Of a stretch of 64,000 bases of DNA, positions 34,840 to 43,760 are shown piece by piece. A model generated the notes under the pieces. It did not search any database. It had not been told where the DNA came from and saw nothing but the letters and a program-made list of their open reading frames with translations. Numbering within the stretch: position 1 is the first letter of the stretch; the number at the start of each line of letters is the position of its first letter. Position numbers and translations under genes: made by a program. Origin of the DNA: Streptomyces maremycinicus (lineage in GTDB: Bacteria > Actinomycetota > Actinomycetes > Streptomycetales > Streptomycetaceae); assembly GCF_001184025.1 (NCBI RefSeq), contig NZ_BBYG01000008.1, positions 434,001 to 498,000 on the forward strand, given 5' to 3'.

Positions 34840-37254
34840 GTGGCGGCATTGGCACGCTGGTGCTATCGGCACCGGCTGGTGGTCCTGTTGCTCTGGGTGG
34901 GGGCGCTGTTCGGCCTGGGATTCTCGGCCTCGACGGCGGGCACAGACTACGCGAACGTCTTCTCCCTCCCCGACACGGACTCCAAGAAGGCGTACGACCT
35001 GATGGAGAAGGCGTTCCCGGCGAGCGCCGGCGACACCGACACGGTCGTGTGGAAGGTCGACGAGGGCTCGGTACGGGACCAGGACGTACGGTCCCGGATC
35101 CAGCCCGCGCTGGACGAGATCGCGAAGATGAAGGGCGTCGGCGGGGTCACCGGTCCGTACGCCCCGGACACGGCACAGATCAGCGGTGACGGGCGGATCG
35201 CCTACGCCCAGATCACCTTCACCGAGCAGGCGAACGCCGTCCCGAAGGAGCTCGTCCAGGACGTCGTCGACACCGCGCGGGACGCCGGAAAGGACGGCCT
35301 GGAGGTCGAGGTGGGCGGCCAGGCCGTCCAGCGGGTGCAGGAACCGCCCACCGGACTCGCCGAGATGGTCGGCCTCGCGGCGGCGGCCGTCGTCCTGTTC
35401 CTGGCCTTCGGCTCGCTGTACGCCATGCTGCTGCCGCTCGCCGTGGCGGTCTTCGGCGTCGGCATGGGCCTGTTCTCGACCCAGCTGCTGAGCCATGTCA
35501 CGGACATCCCGGACCTGGCCCCGCTGCTGTCCTCGCTGATCGGCCTCGGCGTCGGCATCGACTACGCCCTGTTCATCGTCACCCGGCACCGCAAGGGCGT
35601 CCTGCGCGGCATGGACCCGGAGGAGTCGGCGGTCACCGCCCTCAACACCTCCGGCCGGGCCGTGCTGTTCGCCGGCGGCACGGTGTGCATCGCCCTCGCC
35701 GGGATGCTGGTGACGAACCTGCGCTTCCTGGACGGCGTCGTCATCGGCACCTCCCTGACGGTGGTGCTGAGCGTCCTCGCCGCGACGACCCTGCTGCCCG
35801 CGCTGCTCGGCTTCCTCGGCCCGCGCGTGCTCAGCCGCAAGCAGCGGCGCCTGCTGGCCGCGACCGGCCCCGAGCCGGAGAGGACGAGCGGCCCGGCGGC
35901 CCGCTGGTCGGTGGGCGTCCAGCGCCGGCCGCGGACGATCGCCGCGATCGCGCTGGTCGTCATGGCCGTGCTCGCGCTCCCCGTGCTGTCCCTCCGTCTC
36001 GGCGCCACCGACCAGGGCAACGACGACGCCTCGACGACCACCCGGCAGGCCTACGACCTGCTCGCCGAGGGCTTCGGGCCGGGCTTCAACGGCCCGCTCC
36101 AGGTGGTCGTGGACGGCGCCGGCGCCGACGCCCTGGCCCAGGGCATCAAGGGCACGGAGGGCGTCGCCCAGGTGGTCGCGCTGCCGCCCGCGAGCGGGGT
36201 GACGGTCATCCAGGTGGTGCCCACGACCTCGCCGCAGTCCGAGCAGACCGACACCCTGATCGACCGCCTGCGCGACGAGGTGATCCCCGACGCCGGGGCC
36301 CGGGCGCACGTGGGTGGTGTCACGGCGGTCTCCAAGGACTTCGCCACCGTCACCGGCGACCGGCTGCCGCTCTTCGTCGCCACCATCATCGGCCTGGGCT
36401 TCCTGCTGCTCCTGGTGGCCTTCCGCTCCCTGGTGGTGCCACTGACGGCCGCTCTGATGAACCTGGTCGCGGCCGCGGCCTCGTTCGGTGTGCTCGTCGC
36501 GGTCTTCCAGTGGGGCTGGGGCCTGGACCTGCTCGGCCTCGGCAAGGAGGGGCCGATCAACGCCTTCCTGCCGGTCATCATGCTGTCCCTGCTCTTCGGC
36601 CTGTCGATGGACTACCAGGTCTTCCTGGTCAGCCGGATGCACGAGGAGTGGGTGCACACCAGGGACAACGCGCGAGCGGTCCGGGTGGGCCTCGCGGAGA
36701 CCAGCCGGGTCATCAACTCCGCCGCCCTGATCATGGTCTGCGTCTTCCTCGCCTTCGTGCTCAGCGGCGACGCGGGCGCGGCGATGGCGGGCGTCGGCCT
36801 CGCGGCCGCGGTCGCGCTGGACGCGTTCATCCTGCGCACGGCACTGGTGCCGGCCGCGATGCACCTGCTCGGCGACTCCAACTGGTGGCTGCCCGGGTGG
36901 CTGGAGAAGCGGCTGCCGCATCTCGCGGTCGAGCCCAAGGAGGAGGCGGCGGCGCCGGAGCCGGCCGCGGCCGGCGAAGGACCGGCCTCGGTCGTGCACG
37001 GCTTCGTCCGGAACACCGCCGGTGAGCCGGTGGAGGACGCGACGGTCACCCTGCTGTCGCAGGGCGGCCGGGAACTGGACCGCGTGACCTCCCTCGCCGA
37101 CGGCTCCTACATCCTCTCCGTCCCGGCCCCGGGAACGTACCTGCTGGCCACGACGGCCGCCCCGCCCCTGCTCAGGCGCGCCCGCAAGCTGACGGTGGCG
37201 GGGGAGCCGCTGGTCCTCGACGTGGAGCTGGAGGAGGGCGCCGAGGTGGGCTGA
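34840..37254 (+). CDS. MMPL/RND-type exporter with C-terminal carboxypeptidase-regulatory-like domain
   Basis: An 804-residue exporter. It has the two-fold MMPL layout: helix 1 at the N-terminus, an extracytoplasmic loop, five helices (~170-335), a repeat of that pattern (~370-690). The GxxxDYxxF-type motifs are GLGVGIDYALFIVTRHR and LFGLSMDYQVFLVSRMHEEW. After the last helix comes ~85 residues (HGFVRNTAGEPVEDATVTLL ... DGSYILSVPAPGTYLL) with the sequence of a carboxypeptidase-D regulatory-like beta-sandwich, unusual for MMPL proteins. I chose the GTG at 34840, seven bases after AAGGAG. Divergent from the two-component genes. Substrate unknown; lipids or antibiotics are typical. Confidence 0.88.
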   Translation: MAALARWCYRHRLVVLLLWVGALFGLGFSASTAGTDYANVFSLPDTDSKKAYDLMEKAFPASAGDTDTVVWKVDEGSVRDQDVRSRIQPALDEIAKMKGVGGVTGPYAPDTAQISGDGRIAYAQITFTEQANAVPKELVQDVVDTARDAGKDGLEVEVGGQAVQRVQEPPTGLAEMVGLAAAAVVLFLAFGSLYAMLLPLAVAVFGVGMGLFSTQLLSHVTDIPDLAPLLSSLIGLGVGIDYALFIVTRHRKGVLRGMDPEESAVTALNTSGRAVLFAGGTVCIALAGMLVTNLRFLDGVVIGTSLTVVLSVLAATTLLPALLGFLGPRVLSRKQRRLLAATGPEPERTSGPAARWSVGVQRRPRTIAAIALVVMAVLALPVLSLRLGATDQGNDDASTTTRQAYDLLAEGFGPGFNGPLQVVVDGAGADALAQGIKGTEGVAQVVALPPASGVTVIQVVPTTSPQSEQTDTLIDRLRDEVIPDAGARAHVGGVTAVSKDFATVTGDRLPLFVATIIGLGFLLLLVAFRSLVVPLTAALMNLVAAAASFGVLVAVFQWGWGLDLLGLGKEGPINAFLPVIMLSLLFGLSMDYQVFLVSRMHEEWVHTRDNARAVRVGLAETSRVINSAALIMVCVFLAFVLSGDAGAAMAGVGLAAAVALDAFILRTALVPAAMHLLGDSNWWLPGWLEKRLPHLAVEPKEEAAAPEPAAAGEGPASVVHGFVRNTAGEPVEDATVTLLSQGGRELDRVTSLADGSYILSVPAPGTYLLATTAAPPLLRRARKLTVAGEPLVLDVELEEGAEVG

Positions 37255-37255
37255 C

Positions 37256-38071
37256 TCAGTCCGAGGAGGAGTCCGCCGGGCCGGGCGGACTCTTCCTCAC
37301 GGGGTCCGGCAGGGCGTTGGTCATGCCGGGCAGGAAGTCCGTGAACAGGTCGTGGACCTCGAGGACGAGCGGCCGCAGCACCCGGAACCGGGCCAGCGCC
37401 ACCCCCCGCGCGGTGAGGCGCGCGCCCCGCCCGGCCAGCCGGTAGCTGCGCTCGCGCCCCGGCGTACGGTCGTAGATCCAGTACATGACGAGGCCCATCT
37501 GGGAGAGCCACATCAGCTCGGGCAGCACCTCCCGCAGCTCCTCCGGGACCTTCGCCTTCGACCCCGCGAGCACCTCCTTGTGGACGGCGATGGCCTCCTC
37601 GCGCGCGTGCTCCGACTCGGCGGAGAACGGGCTGAGCGGGCTGTCCGGGTCGGCGGCGTTCTTGAAGAACTGGACCGCGAACTCGTGGTACGGCTCGGCC
37701 ACCTCGAGCCAGACCCGCAGCACCCCCGCCAGCCGGGCCTCCAGGCCGGTCTCCCGGGACAGGACGTCCCGGACGGCCTCCCGGTGCTCGGCGGCCAGCC
37801 GGTCGTAGAAGCCCTGGATCAGGTGCTCCTTGCCGGCGAAGTAGTAGTACGCGTTGCCGACCGAGACACCGGCCTCCTTGGCGATGGCCCGCATCGTCGT
37901 CTTGTCGTAGCCGCGCTCCTGGAACAGCCGCATCGCCGTCTCCAGGATCAGAGCGCGGGTCTGCTCGGACTTGGACGTGGGGACGGCCTCATGGCGTTCG
38001 GTCGCGGGGGCGGCCTCATGGGGCTCGGACGGGGAAGCGGCCTCGGCGGGACCGTCGTTGTTCGCGGGCAC
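37256..38071 (-). CDS. TetR-family regulator
   Basis: A 271-residue repressor. After a ~40-residue Pro/Glu-rich lead comes the TetR helix-turn-helix (TRALILETAMRLFQERGYDK; TTMRAIAKEAGVSVGNAYYY; FAGKEHLIQGFYDRL) and a ligand domain. The GTG at 38071 is chosen because TAGGCT ends seven bases upstream, fitting a leaderless transcript; the open frame extends to 38179 inside the neighbouring gene. It ends one base from the convergent MMPL stop. Two palindromes upstream of the gene pair it follows are probably its operators. Confidence 0.88.
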   Translation of the reverse strand: MPANNDGPAEAASPSEPHEAAPATERHEAVPTSKSEQTRALILETAMRLFQERGYDKTTMRAIAKEAGVSVGNAYYYFAGKEHLIQGFYDRLAAEHREAVRDVLSRETGLEARLAGVLRVWLEVAEPYHEFAVQFFKNAADPDSPLSPFSAESEHAREEAIAVHKEVLAGSKAKVPEELREVLPELMWLSQMGLVMYWIYDRTPGRERSYRLAGRGARLTARGVALARFRVLRPLVLEVHDLFTDFLPGMTNALPDPVRKSPPGPADSSSD

Positions 38072-38081
38072 GTACAGGAGC

Positions 38082-38612
38082 CTAGCCAGTGGCGCAGGCG
38101 CCGTCGGCACAGGTGGGCCGCCGGTAGCTCCAGCCCTGCTGCGGGTCGTACGACCAGCCGTCGCCGCGGCGGTAGACACCGCCGTCCCAGCCCACGGCCT
38201 GCCCGTGGCTGTCGCGCCACCTGGCGGCGGCGAGCACCGCTCCCCGCGCCAGTTTCGCCCCGGCGGGAGTGCTCAGCCGGTGGGACGTCGGGCGGTACTC
38301 GCGCAGCGCCCACAGGGTGACGATCCAGGCCGCGGGGCCCCGGTAGACCTGGCCCGAGTCGCCGACGACGGTGATCTCGTCGAGGGTCGCGCGGTGGTCG
38401 AGGCCGGGGAAGCGGGCGGCCGCCTCCGCGGAGCCCGCCGGGACGAACTCCAGCGGCACCAGCTGCGACTGCCGGCCCAGCCAGTCGCGCAGGTAGCGGC
38501 ACAGGGGACACGCGGCGTCGTGGAGCACGGTGAGCCGGCGGACCGGGACGCGCCGGGCGTCCCGGTCGGCGGCGTCCCGGTCGGTGGCCGGTCCGGCGGC
38601 CATGGTGCTCAC
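38082..38612 (-). CDS. DCC-family thiol-disulfide oxidoreductase (DUF393)
   Basis: A 176-residue protein of the DUF393/DCC family. The namesake motif is VLHDAACPLCRYLRDWL with Cys35 and Cys38, in the thioredoxin-like position, followed by LVPLEFVPAGS and AAWIVTLWALREYR. Family members are predicted disulfide oxidoreductases. The C-terminal 40 residues are Trp/Tyr/Gly-rich. The GTG overlaps the membrane-protein stop (GTGA); ATG 38603 is an alternative. It lies between that gene and the TetR gene in one operon. Confidence 0.85.
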   Translation of the reverse strand: MSTMAAGPATDRDAADRDARRVPVRRLTVLHDAACPLCRYLRDWLGRQSQLVPLEFVPAGSAEAAARFPGLDHRATLDEITVVGDSGQVYRGPAAWIVTLWALREYRPTSHRLSTPAGAKLARGAVLAAARWRDSHGQAVGWDGGVYRRGDGWSYDPQQGWSYRRPTCADGACATG

Positions 38613-39025
38613 GCCCCGGCGGCGGGTGCCGAGGGGGCGGTCCAGGCCTGCGGGGCGACGGGCGGGACCTGCTCCCGCTCCATGACCCCGCGCCGCCGGA
38701 TCCGGTTGAGGACGTACACGTTGGCCAGGTGCATCGCGCCGAGGACCAGCAGCACCACGCCGAGCTTGGTCGAGAGGGCCTCGAAGATGCCGCGCGTGTC
38801 CTCGATGGTGTCGTCGCCGCTCAGGTAGAGGGCGACGAAGCCGAGGTTGAGGAGGTAGAAGCCGACCACCAGGAGGTGGTTGACGGCGTCGGCGAGCTTC
38901 TCGTTCCCCTGGAGCACGTCGGCGAGGAAGATCCGCCCGTTGCGACTGAGGGTCCTGGCCACCCAGACGGTCAGACCGATGCTGACGACCAGGTAGACGA
39001 CGTAGGCGATGACCGTGCGGTCCAT
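38609..39025 (-). CDS. Small integral membrane protein, first gene of a TetR operon
   Basis: A 138-residue protein with three or four membrane helices (VIAYVVYLVVSIGLTVWVA; AVNHLLVVGFYLLNLGFVAL; LGVVLLVLGAMHLANVYVLN). I do not recognise a named family. ATG 39025 is preceded by GGGTGGGG; upstream codons in frame belong to the operator region. Two near-identical 14-bp palindromes lie within 75 bases upstream, so this gene and the downstream DCC and TetR genes are probably repressed by the TetR protein. Confidence 0.72.
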   Translation of the reverse strand: MDRTVIAYVVYLVVSIGLTVWVARTLSRNGRIFLADVLQGNEKLADAVNHLLVVGFYLLNLGFVALYLSGDDTIEDTRGIFEALSTKLGVVLLVLGAMHLANVYVLNRIRRRGVMEREQVPPVAPQAWTAPSAPAAGA

Positions 39026-39040
39026 GTTCCCCACCCTTTC

Positions 39041-39100
39041 TTGAACGCGTTCAAAACGCTGTCGAGGCATGACTGTAGCGCTTGTTTTGAACACGTTCAA
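39041..39100 (-). promoter_or_regulatory. Twin TetR-type operators
   Basis: TTGAACGCGTTCAA (39041-39054) is a perfect palindrome and TTGAACACGTTCAA (39087-39100) differs by one central base. Centres are 46 bases apart. They sit just upstream of the membrane-protein gene that leads an operon ending in a TetR gene, as expected for autorepression. Confidence 0.75.
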
Positions 39101-39127
39101 CTGGAGGGGTGCCGCTGTCCCGCCGCG

Positions 39128-39535
39128 CTAACGCCTCGCCAGCTCGGGCCGCTTGAGGTAGTCCGTGAGCCCGAGGACGTTCCCCCAGGGGTCGGCGATC
39201 TCGACGGTCCAGCCGGTGGACGTGGAGAACGGCGGGTCCAGAAGGGTGAGGCCGGCCCCGGTCAGCCGCCGGGCCGCGGCCCGCGCGTCCGGCACCTCCA
39301 GCCACAGGCGTGGGGACGGCCACGGTGGCGGCCGGTGCCCCAGGCCCTCCTCCTGCCGGAGGAGGATCCCCGGCGTCTCGCCCCCTGCCTTCAGCAGTGC
39401 GATCCCGGCCTCGTCGAACCGCAGTCCCACCGTGAACCCGGCCCGCTCGTAGAAGCCGACCGCCTCCCCGAGGTCCCCGACGGGCAGCAGGACGTTGTCG
39501 AATCCGAGCAGCTCGTACGACTGGTCATCTGACAT
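39128..39535 (-). CDS. VOC-family (glyoxalase/bleomycin-resistance fold) protein
   Basis: A 135-residue single-chain member of the vicinal oxygen chelate superfamily. The two beta-alpha-beta3 modules are visible: FDNVLLPVGDLGEAVGFYER at the start and RLWLEVPDARAAARRLTGAG in the second, ending in IADPWGNVLGLTDY, the typical final strand with a Glu in VEIADPWGN. Function in this superfamily (lyase, dioxygenase, drug binding) cannot be read. TAATCT lies six bases before the ATG, consistent with a leaderless mRNA. Confidence 0.85.
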   Translation of the reverse strand: MSDDQSYELLGFDNVLLPVGDLGEAVGFYERAGFTVGLRFDEAGIALLKAGGETPGILLRQEEGLGHRPPPWPSPRLWLEVPDARAAARRLTGAGLTLLDPPFSTSTGWTVEIADPWGNVLGLTDYLKRPELARR

Positions 39536-39685
39536 GCCGTCAGATTAGGTGGAGGGGGCCCGAAAACCGGTCAAGAGCACCCCGGTCTCCGCGTGGCGGG
39601 ATTTCTGCTGCAAGATGTTGGGCCAGCCATCCGCGCTCATCACCTCTACGGATGGTCCGATCACCTGACCTCGGGGGAACTCACC

Positions 39686-40216
39686 TTGTCCGAAACACCG
39701 CAGCAGCCGCAGCCGCCACAGGAGCCCCAGCAGCCGCCGACGCCGCAGCCGCCCCATCCCGGCTACGGGTACCCCGGCGCGGGCCCCGCCGGTCCCGCCG
39801 GCCCGCAGGACGCCGGGCCGTTCGGTGGTCAGCCCGGTCAGCCCGGGCCCGGCCCCTACGGTTACCCCCAGGCCGGCCCGCCGTACCCGGGCTACGCCCA
39901 CCCCGGCTACGCGGCCCCCGGCTACCCCGCGCCCGGTTACATACCGCCCGGCACCTTCACCGGCGATCCCCAAGCCCCTTACGGGTACGACCTCATGGGC
40001 CGCCCCTACTCCGAGAAGTCGAAGATCGTCGCGGGCGTGCTCCAGCTCACCCTGGGCAGCTTCGGCGTCGGCCGGTTCTACATGGGTGACGTCGGCATCG
40101 GCCTCGCCCAATTGTTCACCTGCGGAGGCCTGGGCATCTGGGCGCTGATCGACGGCATCATCCTGCTGGTCAGCGACGACAAGACCGACTCCGACGGGCG
40201 GATCCTGCGTGGCTGA
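39686..40216 (+). CDS. TM2-domain protein with Pro/Gly/Tyr-rich N-terminus
   Basis: A protein of 176 residues from TTG 39686 (GGGGGAA about six bases upstream). Residues 1-100 are low-complexity, with PQPPQEPQQPP followed by many PGY-type repeats. The C-terminal ~70 residues are a TM2 domain: YGYDLMGRPYSEKSKIVAGV, then GVGRFYMGDVGIGLAQL and GLGIWALIDGIILL. TM2 proteins are two-helix membrane proteins of unclear role. It overlaps the DUF2752 gene and has a short paralogue at 40864. Confidence 0.82.
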   Translation: MSETPQQPQPPQEPQQPPTPQPPHPGYGYPGAGPAGPAGPQDAGPFGGQPGQPGPGPYGYPQAGPPYPGYAHPGYAAPGYPAPGYIPPGTFTGDPQAPYGYDLMGRPYSEKSKIVAGVLQLTLGSFGVGRFYMGDVGIGLAQLFTCGGLGIWALIDGIILLVSDDKTDSDGRILRG

Positions 40217-40628
40217 CGCGGACCGCCTCTCCACGAGGTGTCCGGCCGCGCTGCGGCACCCGGCGGCGGGGCCCCTCGCGGTGCTCGCCGCCGGCGCGGC
40301 CGGTTCCGTGTACCTCTACGTCACCGATCCGCACCAGCCCGGCCACTGGCTGCCGCGGTGCCCGTTCCGGCTCGTCACCGGCCTGCTCTGCCCCGCCTGC
40401 GGCGGCACCCGCATGGTGTACGACCTGATGCACGCTCACTTCGCCCAGGCCTGGCTCGACAACCGGGTCCTGCTGCTCGCCTCGCCGTACGCGCTCGCGA
40501 TGCTGGTCCGCTGGATGTGGGAGGGGCTGCACGGCCGCGCCTGGCATCCGAACCTGGGCCCCAGGGCGTTGACGGTCGTTCTCGCCGTCGCGGTGGCATG
40601 GACGGTGCTGCGGAACGTCGTTGACTGA
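40209..40628 (+). CDS. DUF2752 membrane protein
   Basis: A 139-residue protein with three hydrophobic helices. The family signature CPFRLVTGLLCPACGGTRM is exact (Cys, then CPxCGGTR), followed by a helix and WLDNRVLLLASPYALAMLV. DUF2752 proteins often accompany TM2 proteins, as here on both sides. The start codon lies eight bases inside the upstream TM2 gene, showing coupling. Function unknown; the Cys-rich loop may bind metal or form a disulfide. Confidence 0.87.
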   Translation: MADADRLSTRCPAALRHPAAGPLAVLAAGAAGSVYLYVTDPHQPGHWLPRCPFRLVTGLLCPACGGTRMVYDLMHAHFAQAWLDNRVLLLASPYALAMLVRWMWEGLHGRAWHPNLGPRALTVVLAVAVAWTVLRNVVD

Positions 40629-40631
40629 TTT

Positions 40632-40696
40632 TGATCACGGATCAGGAACGATGGATCATCTGTACTCCCTTTTTACCCTCTGTTTTCTCTAGGCTC
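40632..40696 (+). promoter_or_regulatory. Candidate promoter and palindrome ahead of the second TM2 gene
   Basis: TGATCACGGATCA (40632-40644) is a palindrome with TGATC/GATCA arms. Further on, a T-rich stretch ends in TAGGCT (40691-40696), a good -10. The transcript would have a leader of about 160 bases before ATG 40864, in which TCGGTCGACG is repeated twice in tandem. No small gene or known riboswitch is visible in that leader. Confidence 0.4.
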
Positions 40697-40863
40697 ACCA
40701 GTCACAGGGGGGACGTCCTGGCATGGCGGAGCCGTGCGAGGACGTGGGTCGAGATCGGTCGACGTCGGTCGACGCGTGTGGTTGTCGCGTCGCGTCCCTC
40801 CTGGACTCCCCATTTCGGAGCAGGCCGCCTCGGCCTCCCGCAGTCATCCCAGGAGCAGTTCTC

Positions 40864-41127
40864 ATGACCGTCCCCACCCCGCAGGCCCCCTACGGGGTCG
40901 ACCCGCTTGGTCGTCCGTACTCCGACAAGTCCAAGATCGTCGCCGGTATCCTCCAGCTCTTCCTGGGCACCCTCGGCATCGGACGCTTCTACGTCGGCTC
41001 CGTCGGCGTGGGCGTCGCCCAGCTGCTCACCTGCGGCGGCCTCGGCATCTGGGCGCTGGTCGACGGCATCCTGTTCCTCACCAGCAACGACCGTACCGAC
41101 AAGCAGGGTCGCGTCCTGCGCGGCTGA
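40864..41127 (+). CDS. TM2-domain protein (short form)
   Basis: An 87-residue protein that is almost only a TM2 domain: YGVDPLGRPYSDKSKIVAGI, then GIGRFYVGSVGVGVAQLLTC and GLGIWALVDGILFL. It is a close paralogue of the C-terminal part of the 39686 gene but lacks the Pro/Tyr-rich lead, suggesting local duplication around the DUF2752 gene. AGGAG lies about nine bases upstream of the ATG. Confidence 0.88.
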   Translation: MTVPTPQAPYGVDPLGRPYSDKSKIVAGILQLFLGTLGIGRFYVGSVGVGVAQLLTCGGLGIWALVDGILFLTSNDRTDKQGRVLRG

Positions 41128-41140
41128 CATCGGCACGGCG

Positions 41141-41187
41141 ACACGGCGAGGGCCCCGCTCCTTCATGGAGCGGGGCCCTCGCCGTGT
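41141..41187. terminator. Bidirectional terminator between TM2 and sdhB
   Basis: A perfect 21-bp inverted repeat (41141-41161 with 41167-41187) and a TTCAT loop lies between the convergent TM2 and sdhB stops. The stem is very GC-rich and symmetrical, fitting termination in both directions. Confidence 0.88.
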
Positions 41188-41211
41188 GCCGGGCTCAGCG
41201 AGCCGGGAGGC

Positions 41212-41973
41212 TCAGAAGCGGCGCGTGATCAACGCCCGCTTCACCTCCTGGATCGCCTTCGTGACCTCGATACCGCGCGGGCAGGCGTCCGTGCAGTTGA
41301 ACGTCGTACGGCAGCGCCAGACGCCGTCCTTGTCGTTCAGGATCTCCAGACGCTGCTCACCCGCCTCGTCACGCGAGTCGAAGATGAAGCGGTGGGCGTT
41401 CACGATCGCGGCCGGACCGAAGTACTGGCCGTCGTTCCAGAACACCGGGCAGGACGAGGTGCAGGCGGCGCACAGGATGCACTTCGTCGTGTCGTCGAAC
41501 CGCTCGCGGTCCTCGGCGGTCTGGAAGCGCTCGCGCGTGGGCTCGTTCGTGTCCTTCGTGATGAGGAAGGGCATGACGTCCCGGTACGCCTGGAAGAACG
41601 GCTCCATGTCGACGACCAGGTCCTTCAGGACCGTCAGGCCCTTGATGGGCTCGACCGTGATCGGCTTCTCGGGGTTGATGTCCTTGATCAGCGTCTTGCA
41701 CGCCAGGCGGTTCTTGCCGTTGATCCGCATCGCGTCCGAGCCGCAGATGCCGTGGGCGCAGGAACGCCGGAAGGTCAGCGTGCCGTCGACGTCCCACTTG
41801 ATCTTGTGGAGACCGTCGAGGACGCGCTCCTTGGGATCGATCTCCAGCGTGAAGTCCTGCCAGGCGGCTTCCGCCGAGACCTCCGGGTTGAACCGGCGGA
41901 TCCGGAAGGTGACCGTGATGTACGGGGAGGCCGCGGACTCCGCCTCGACCTTGTCCAGAACGGGGGTTGCCAT
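41212..41973 (-). CDS. sdhB: Succinate dehydrogenase iron-sulfur subunit
   Basis: A 253-residue subunit carrying three Fe-S clusters that pass electrons from SdhA to quinone. The [2Fe-2S] ligands are in RRSCAHGICGSDAM plus CKTL. The [4Fe-4S] and [3Fe-4S] ligands are in CILCAACTSSCPVFW and CTDACPRGIEV. The ATG overlaps the sdhA stop by one base. Last gene of sdhCDAB, acting in the TCA cycle and respiratory chain at the inner face of the membrane. Confidence 0.96.
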   Translation of the reverse strand: MATPVLDKVEAESAASPYITVTFRIRRFNPEVSAEAAWQDFTLEIDPKERVLDGLHKIKWDVDGTLTFRRSCAHGICGSDAMRINGKNRLACKTLIKDINPEKPITVEPIKGLTVLKDLVVDMEPFFQAYRDVMPFLITKDTNEPTRERFQTAEDRERFDDTTKCILCAACTSSCPVFWNDGQYFGPAAIVNAHRFIFDSRDEAGEQRLEILNDKDGVWRCRTTFNCTDACPRGIEVTKAIQEVKRALITRRF

Positions 41974-43727
41974 CAGTACTTACGCTCCATCGGCTGGTAG
42001 CGGGTCTGGACGACCGGCTTGTAGTCGAGTCGGATGGACTCGGTGCCGTCGTCGCCCACCTCGCGGTACGCCATGGTGTGGCGCATGAAGTTGACGTCGT
42101 CGCGGTTCGGGTAGTCCTCGCGGTAGTGACCGCCGCGGGACTCCTTGCGGGCCAGCGCGGACACCGCCATGACCTCGGCCAGGTCGAGCAGGTTGCCCAG
42201 CTCGATGGCCTCCAGCAGGTCCGTGTTGAACCGCTTGCCCTTGTCCTGGATCGAGATGTTCCGGTAGCGCTCGCGCAGCTCGGCGAGCTTCTCCACCGCC
42301 GTCTTGATCGTCTGCTCGGTGCGGAACACCATGACGTTGGCGTCCATGGTCTCCTGGAGCTCGCGGCGCAGTTCCGCCACCCGCTCGGTGCCCGTGGACG
42401 TACGAAGGTGCTCGACCTGGTCGATGACCTGCTGCGCGGGGTTTTCCGGCAGCTCGACGTACTCCGCCTTCTGCGAGTACTCGGCGGCCGCGATACCGGC
42501 CCGCTTGCCGAACACGTTGATGTCCAGCAGCGAGTTCGTGCCCAGGCGGTTGGCGCCGTGCACCGACACACAGGCGACCTCGCCGGCCGCGTACAGGCCT
42601 GGGACGACCGTCGTGTTGTCGCTCAGGACCTCACCCGCGACGTTCGTCGGGATGCCGCCCATCGCGTAGTGCGCGGTGGGCTGGATCGGGATCGGGTCCG
42701 TGTACGGCTCGATGCCGAGGTACGTGCGCGCGAACTCCGTGATGTCCGGGAGCTTCGCGTCCAGCTGCTCCGGCGGGAGGTGGGTGAGGTCCAGGTAGAC
42801 GTGGTCGCCCTCGGGACCGCAGCCGCGGCCTTCCCGGATCTCGGTGTAGATGGAGCGGGACACGACGTCACGCGACGCGAGGTCCTTCATGACCGGCGCG
42901 TACTTCTCCATGAAGCGCTCGCCGTCCTTGTTGCGGAGGATGCCGCCCTCACCGCGGGCGCCCTCCGTCAGCAGGATGCCCATGCGCCAGATGCCGGTCG
43001 GGTGGAACTGGAAGAACTCCATGTCCTCCAGGGGCAGCCCGCGCCGGTACACGGCGGCCTGGCCGTCACCCGTCAGCGTGTGAGCGTTGGAGGTCACCTT
43101 GAAGAACTTGCCGGTGCCGCCGGAGGCGTAGATGACGGCCTTCGCCTGGAAGACGTGGATCTCGCCGGTGGCCAGCTCGTACGCGACCACACCCGCGGAC
43201 CGCTTGACCCCGTCGACCTCGGTGATCAGCTGGTCGAGGACGTAGAACTCGTTGTAGAACTCCACGCCCTCCTTCACGCAGTTCTGGTACAGCGTCTGGA
43301 GGATCATGTGACCGGTGCGGTCGGCCGCGTAGCAGGACCGGCGGACCGGGGCCTCGCCGTGGTTGCGGCTGTGCCCGCCGAAGCGGCGCTGGTCGATCGT
43401 GCCGTCCGGCGTCCGGTTGAACGGCAGGCCCATCTTCTCCAGGTCGAGGACGGAGTCGATGGCCTCCTTCGCCAGGATCTCGGCGGCGTCCTGGTCGACC
43501 AGGTAGTCACCGCCCTTGACCGTGTCGAAGGTGTGCCACTCCCAGTTGTCCTCCTCCACGTTGGCCAGCGCCGCGGCCATGCCGCCCTGCGCGGCGCCCG
43601 TGTGGGAGCGGGTGGGGTAGAGCTTGGTCAGCACGGCGGTGCGGCTGCGCTTCGTCGACTCGATCGCGGCGCGCATACCGGCGCCGCCCGCGCCGACGAT
43701 GACTGTGTCGTACTTGTGGATCTTCAT
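41973..43727 (-). CDS. sdhA: Succinate dehydrogenase flavoprotein subunit
   Basis: A 584-residue FAD subunit oxidising succinate to fumarate. The dinucleotide motif is [30 protein letters not shown] contains the His that carries covalent [23 protein letters not shown] and [10 protein letters not shown] belong to the substrate site. Length is normal for actinobacteria. It sits between sdhD and sdhB in the expected order. Confidence 0.97.
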   Translation of the reverse strand: MKIHKYDTVIVGAGGAGMRAAIESTKRSRTAVLTKLYPTRSHTGAAQGGMAAALANVEEDNWEWHTFDTVKGGDYLVDQDAAEILAKEAIDSVLDLEKMGLPFNRTPDGTIDQRRFGGHSRNHGEAPVRRSCYAADRTGHMILQTLYQNCVKEGVEFYNEFYVLDQLITEVDGVKRSAGVVAYELATGEIHVFQAKAVIYASGGTGKFFKVTSNAHTLTGDGQAAVYRRGLPLEDMEFFQFHPTGIWRMGILLTEGARGEGGILRNKDGERFMEKYAPVMKDLASRDVVSRSIYTEIREGRGCGPEGDHVYLDLTHLPPEQLDAKLPDITEFARTYLGIEPYTDPIPIQPTAHYAMGGIPTNVAGEVLSDNTTVVPGLYAAGEVACVSVHGANRLGTNSLLDINVFGKRAGIAAAEYSQKAEYVELPENPAQQVIDQVEHLRTSTGTERVAELRRELQETMDANVMVFRTEQTIKTAVEKLAELRERYRNISIQDKGKRFNTDLLEAIELGNLLDLAEVMAVSALARKESRGGHYREDYPNRDDVNFMRHTMAYREVGDDGTESIRLDYKPVVQTRYQPMERKY

Positions 43728-43760
43728 GAGTGTGTCTCTCAGTCCCTCGGTCCCGTGCGC

